This document shows positions 61,437-64,000 of a DNA stretch of 64,000 bases, piece after piece. Source of the stretch: Thermosipho sp. (in: thermotogales) (GTDB lineage: Bacteria; Thermotogota; Thermotogae; Thermotogales; Fervidobacteriaceae); NCBI GenBank assembly GCA_017656345.1, contig JACDNZ010000001.1, forward strand, positions 62,001-126,000, written 5' to 3'. Each line of letters begins with the position of its first letter. Position 1 is the first letter of the stretch. The translations under genes and the position numbers were made by a program. The notes under the pieces are model-generated. The model worked only from the letters and a program-made list of their open reading frames with translations. It did no database searches and had not been told where the DNA came from.

Positions 61437-61709
61437 TTACTTTGAAAGATATTTGTTTACTTTGTCCATTAATCTGGATTTTCTTCTTGCTGCTTCATTT
61501 TTGTGAATTGCACCAATTTTCGCTGCTTTGTCTATAAAGCTTTGTGCTTCTTTTAAAAGAGCCTTGATTTCTTCTTCAGGTTTATTTTCTTCAATTGCCT
61601 TTAAAACTTTCTTTATTGAATTTTTCATTCTTGTTTTGTATGCTTTGTTTATCAATCTATTTCTTTCAGAAACTTTAACTCTTTTTTTTGCAGATTTTAT
61701 ATTTGGCAT
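61437..61709 (-). CDS. rpsT: ribosomal protein S20
   Basis: 90 residues: [20 protein letters not shown], then [10 protein letters not shown] and [20 protein letters not shown] near the end. Length normal. ATG at 61709 follows AAGGAGGTTG. Between metK and an unknown gene on the minus strand. Confidence 0.98.
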   Translation of the reverse strand: MPNIKSAKKRVKVSERNRLINKAYKTRMKNSIKKVLKAIEENKPEEEIKALLKEAQSFIDKAAKIGAIHKNEAARRKSRLMDKVNKYLSK

Positions 61710-61724
61710 AATTATTCAACCTCC

Positions 61725-62912
61725 TTAAAATATTCTTTTTAGTTCATCAACCATATCTAGTTTTTCCCAGGTGAATTCTGGTTCATTTCTTCCAAAATGT
61801 CCATAAGCTGCTGTTTTTCTATAGATTGGTCTTAAAAGATCTAGTTTTTTAATAATAGCACCAGGTCTAAAATCAAATAATTCAATAATTGATTTTAGGA
61901 TTTTATCTTCATCAACTTTTGCAGTTCCAAAAGTATTAATCATAATTGAAACAGGTTTTGCAACACCAATTGCGTATGCTACTTGAAGCATAAATTTGTC
62001 TGCAAGTCCTGCAGCAACAACATTTTTAGCAACGTAACGTGCAAAATAATGTGCTGATCTATCAACTTTTGTTGGGTCTTTTCCACTAAATGCACCACCA
62101 CCGTGTGGTATTGCGCCACCATATGTATCAACAATAATCTTTCTACCGGTAAGGCCTGTGTCGGCTGAAGGTCCACCTAATACAAACCTACCAGTTGGAT
62201 TTACCAAAATTTTCATTTTATCATCTCTAAGATTTTCAGGAATTATTGGATTAATTACGTGTTCAATTAATGCGTTTTTAATTTCTTCGATGGTTACATC
62301 TGGTTCATGTTGTGTAGAAATTAAAACGGTATCGATTCTCACAGGATTGTCATTTTCATCATACTCAACAGTAACTTGAGTTTTACCATCAGGTCTTAAA
62401 AATGGAAGAGTTTTATTTTTTCTAACCTCAGTCAATCGCATTGCCAATTTATGAGCAAGCATAATTGGTAATGGCATGAATTCTTCTGTTTCATTTGTTG
62501 CGTAACCAAACATCATCCCCTGATCTCCTGCACCAACTTTTTCTAATTCATCTTCAGTGATGATTTCTCCTTCTTTAGCTTCAAGAGCGTTATCAACACC
62601 CAAAGCAATATCTGGTGATTGACTATGGATTGAAGATATCACCGAACAGGATTCGCCATCAAAACCAAATTTCGCTCGGGTGTACCCAATATCAAGAATA
62701 GTTTTTCTGACAATATCTTGAACGTCAACATATGCCCTTGTTGTTACTTCACCCGAAACAAATGCTAGACCCGTGGTTACTAATGTTTCAACTGCAACCC
62801 TTGATTTGGGGTCTTGTTCTAAAATCGCGTCCAAGATGGCATCACTAATCTGGTCTGCCACCTTGTCAGGGTGTCCCTCAGTGACACTTTCACTCGTAAA
62901 AAGTCTTTTCAT
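61725..62912 (-). CDS. metK: S-adenosylmethionine synthetase
   Basis: 395 residues: N-terminus [33 protein letters not shown] near 115, and [19 protein letters not shown] near 260, with the C-terminal part containing [11 protein letters not shown]. Makes AdoMet from methionine and ATP. ATG at 62912 overlaps the upstream stop and follows AAGGAGGTTG. Operon with the two genes upstream and rpsT. Confidence 0.98.
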   Translation of the reverse strand: MKRLFTSESVTEGHPDKVADQISDAILDAILEQDPKSRVAVETLVTTGLAFVSGEVTTRAYVDVQDIVRKTILDIGYTRAKFGFDGESCSVISSIHSQSPDIALGVDNALEAKEGEIITEDELEKVGAGDQGMMFGYATNETEEFMPLPIMLAHKLAMRLTEVRKNKTLPFLRPDGKTQVTVEYDENDNPVRIDTVLISTQHEPDVTIEEIKNALIEHVINPIIPENLRDDKMKILVNPTGRFVLGGPSADTGLTGRKIIVDTYGGAIPHGGGAFSGKDPTKVDRSAHYFARYVAKNVVAAGLADKFMLQVAYAIGVAKPVSIMINTFGTAKVDEDKILKSIIELFDFRPGAIIKKLDLLRPIYRKTAAYGHFGRNEPEFTWEKLDMVDELKRIF

Positions 62913-63229
62913 CGCTCAACCTCCTTTTCGTATTCTTCTTTGGTGATAAACTTACCACCACTTATTTCAAAACTTACTGGTTTATATGAACCAGTAAATT
63001 GTGCTTTTAATTCAATTTTGTTTGGACATTTTGAACCAACATATATCTTTTCAATTTTATATGGAATATTTGGATTATCGTAATTAACTAGAAAATCATA
63101 TCCTTTTCTCAAATGGCTTCTAAATAGCTCACCACATTTTTCGCATTTTATATAAACGACTAAATTGTTTCCATCTTTGTAAAAAGGATTAACATCTAAA
63201 TTTTTTTTCTTTTTTTTGAAAAAAAACAC
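62909..63229 (-). CDS. small unknown protein with a C-x2-C motif
   Basis: 106 residues. Basic N-terminus made of a Phe run then five Lys (FFFKKKKKN), a C-x2-C in [10 protein letters not shown] near residue 30 and a further Cys in VGSKCPNKI near 68, suggesting a zinc-binding site. GTG at 63229 follows GGGGGGATTAA. The first codons are coded by three runs of 8 identical bases (T8, T8, A8 on the plus strand), which may be prone to slippage. Between the M23 peptidase and metK genes. Confidence 0.7.
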   Translation of the reverse strand: MFFFKKKKKNLDVNPFYKDGNNLVVYIKCEKCGELFRSHLRKGYDFLVNYDNPNIPYKIEKIYVGSKCPNKIELKAQFTGSYKPVSFEISGGKFITKEEYEKEVER

Positions 63230-63230
63230 T

Positions 63231-64000
63231 TTAATCCCCCCGTTTAAGATTAAAATTGAAAGTTTTAACTCTCCCCCAGGGATCTTTTAATTCCAAAGTT
63301 ACTGGGAAGAAGTCTATATTAAGATTTAATGTTGGGAAGTTATTTGCCTTAACTACGTATCCAGTTTTTTCAGGATACAATTTGTAATAAGCCTTATATA
63401 TATATCCTGCTGCTATTGATTCTTCAGAGTAAACTGTGTAAGGTTTATCAATCTCTTCATAAGGTATTTCATCGAACAATATATGATACACCAATTTATT
63501 TGAAAAATAAAGTTTTATTTCTTTCAATCCAATTATATTTTTGTTAACTTGAAGATAAGAATTTATTTCCAAGTGTGGAAAGACTCCTGAGAATTCATAT
63601 GTTTTTCCATTAACGAATTCTTGTTTTTTGCCATCAATAACTATTTCTTTGATAATTATTTCTCCATTTAGAGGAGCAACTTTAATAAAGTCAAGAGGAT
63701 CAAAAATCATTGTTTCTTTTGAATTTCTTATTTCAAGGTGACAATGTGGTTGTACAGCTTCTCCCGTTTTCCCGGAATATGCAACAACTTCACCTTGAGA
63801 GAATTTAATTTCATTTTCTGGAAATTCAACAATTATATTGCTGTTTCCATATTCACTTATCAAATCATCAACTATTGATTGAATTTTTGATGAAAACATA
63901 CTTAAATGAGCGTAAAGTGATTTGTATCCATTGGGATGTTGAATAACAACGACATTACCATAGATAGTGTTATTTATTTCAATTCTAGCAAGATAACCAT
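63231..64000 (-). CDS. M23 (LytM-type) peptidase, 5' end cut by window
   Basis: Cell-wall metallopeptidase-like protein. The frame is open to the window edge with no start, giving at least 256 residues. The visible start region reads NTIYGNVVVIQHPNGYKSLYAHLS, then GEVVAYSGKTGEAVQPHCHLEIRN: the AHL and HCHLE motifs of the LytM domain. The remaining ~150 residues C-terminal to the domain (FINGEIIIKEIVIDG...) are an unrecognised beta-rich part. The N-terminal H-x3-D region lies outside the window. The next gene starts one base after its stop. Confidence 0.82.
   Translation of the reverse strand, partial: GYLARIEINNTIYGNVVVIQHPNGYKSLYAHLSMFSSKIQSIVDDLISEYGNSNIIVEFPENEIKFSQGEVVAYSGKTGEAVQPHCHLEIRNSKETMIFDPLDFIKVAPLNGEIIIKEIVIDGKKQEFVNGKTYEFSGVFPHLEINSYLQVNKNIIGLKEIKLYFSNKLVYHILFDEIPYEEIDKPYTVYSEESIAAGYIYKAYYKLYPEKTGYVVKANNFPTLNLNIDFFPVTLELKDPWGRVKTFNFNLKRGD

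Overview
The window looks like a chromosomal segment of a hyperthermophilic or thermophilic member of the Thermotogales, most likely Thermosipho or a close relative. This is judged from the very low GC content, a complete reverse gyrase, a K+-dependent membrane pyrophosphatase, an archaeal-type TreT trehalose synthase, Ogg-type N-glycosylase/DNA lyase, an rpsP-rimM-trmD-rplS-lepB operon with an extra SPOUT methylase, and many TTG starts. No insertion sequence, prophage, CRISPR array, tRNA or rRNA was seen. Genes are densely packed; ATGA and TTGA overlaps are common, and several promoters are of the extended -10 type (TGNTATAAT).

Layout. 1-6.8 kb, minus strand: two-component system (response regulator, kinase), pyrimidine-nucleoside phosphorylase, exported phosphodiester glycosidase-like protein, adenine phosphoribosyltransferase and glucose-6-phosphate isomerase (cut by the window edge). 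6.9-10.8 kb, plus: pyrophosphatase, EcfT-like protein, PfkB sugar kinase. 10.8-13.2 kb: MarR regulator plus NAD-dependent epimerase, and divergent fabG. 13.3-20.4 kb: a trehalose-type locus (ROK regulator and TreT on minus, binding protein, two permeases and an amidase on plus). 20.5-24.8 kb: reverse gyrase, KaiC-like ATPase and HTH/coiled-coil protein in one operon. 24.9-27.3 kb: cyclic-2,3-diphosphoglycerate synthetase-like GTPase and ornithine carbamoyltransferase. 27.3-28.5 kb, minus: HAD hydrolase and nitroreductase.

28.6-33.7 kb, plus: a PAS/GAF-like protein followed by an NqrBCDEF-like operon that has no nqrA and no rnfB/rnfC, ending in an unknown gene. 33.9-35.5 kb: small winged-helix protein, DNA glycosylase, DUF364 protein. 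35.5-41.3 kb, minus: lepB, rplS, SPOUT methylase, trmD, rimM, khpA, rpsP, ffh, sfsA. 41.3-44.0 kb: a TPP riboswitch with its terminator controlling thiB-thiP, with no thiQ. 44.0-48.3 kb, minus: glycogen phosphorylase, rubredoxin, HtrA protease. 48.4-56.7 kb, plus: TPR protein, prepilin peptidase, lytic transglycosylase, NAD(P)HX repair enzyme, TrmB, GpsA, a reduced set of Mrp-type genes (E, F, G and a DUF4040/MbhD-like protein fused to a solute-binding-like domain), and an M42 peptidase. 56.7-61.0 kb, plus: a DtxR-like regulator lacking nearly all metal ligands, DUF4911 protein, metallophosphoesterase, membrane-anchored unknown, cobalamin adenosyltransferase, histidine ammonia-lyase. 61.0-64.0 kb, minus: acidic-tail unknown, rpsT, metK, small Cys-motif protein, M23 peptidase (cut by the edge).

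Together the genes suggest a fermentative anaerobe that takes up and makes alpha-glucosides (trehalose, glycogen) and probably uses sodium-coupled energetics (pyrophosphatase, Nqr-like complex, Mrp-like subunits). The least conventional parts are the NqrA-less Nqr operon, the orphan Mrp set with its fusion protein, the metal-site-free DtxR homologue, and two genes whose best starts appear to be ATT and ATA.
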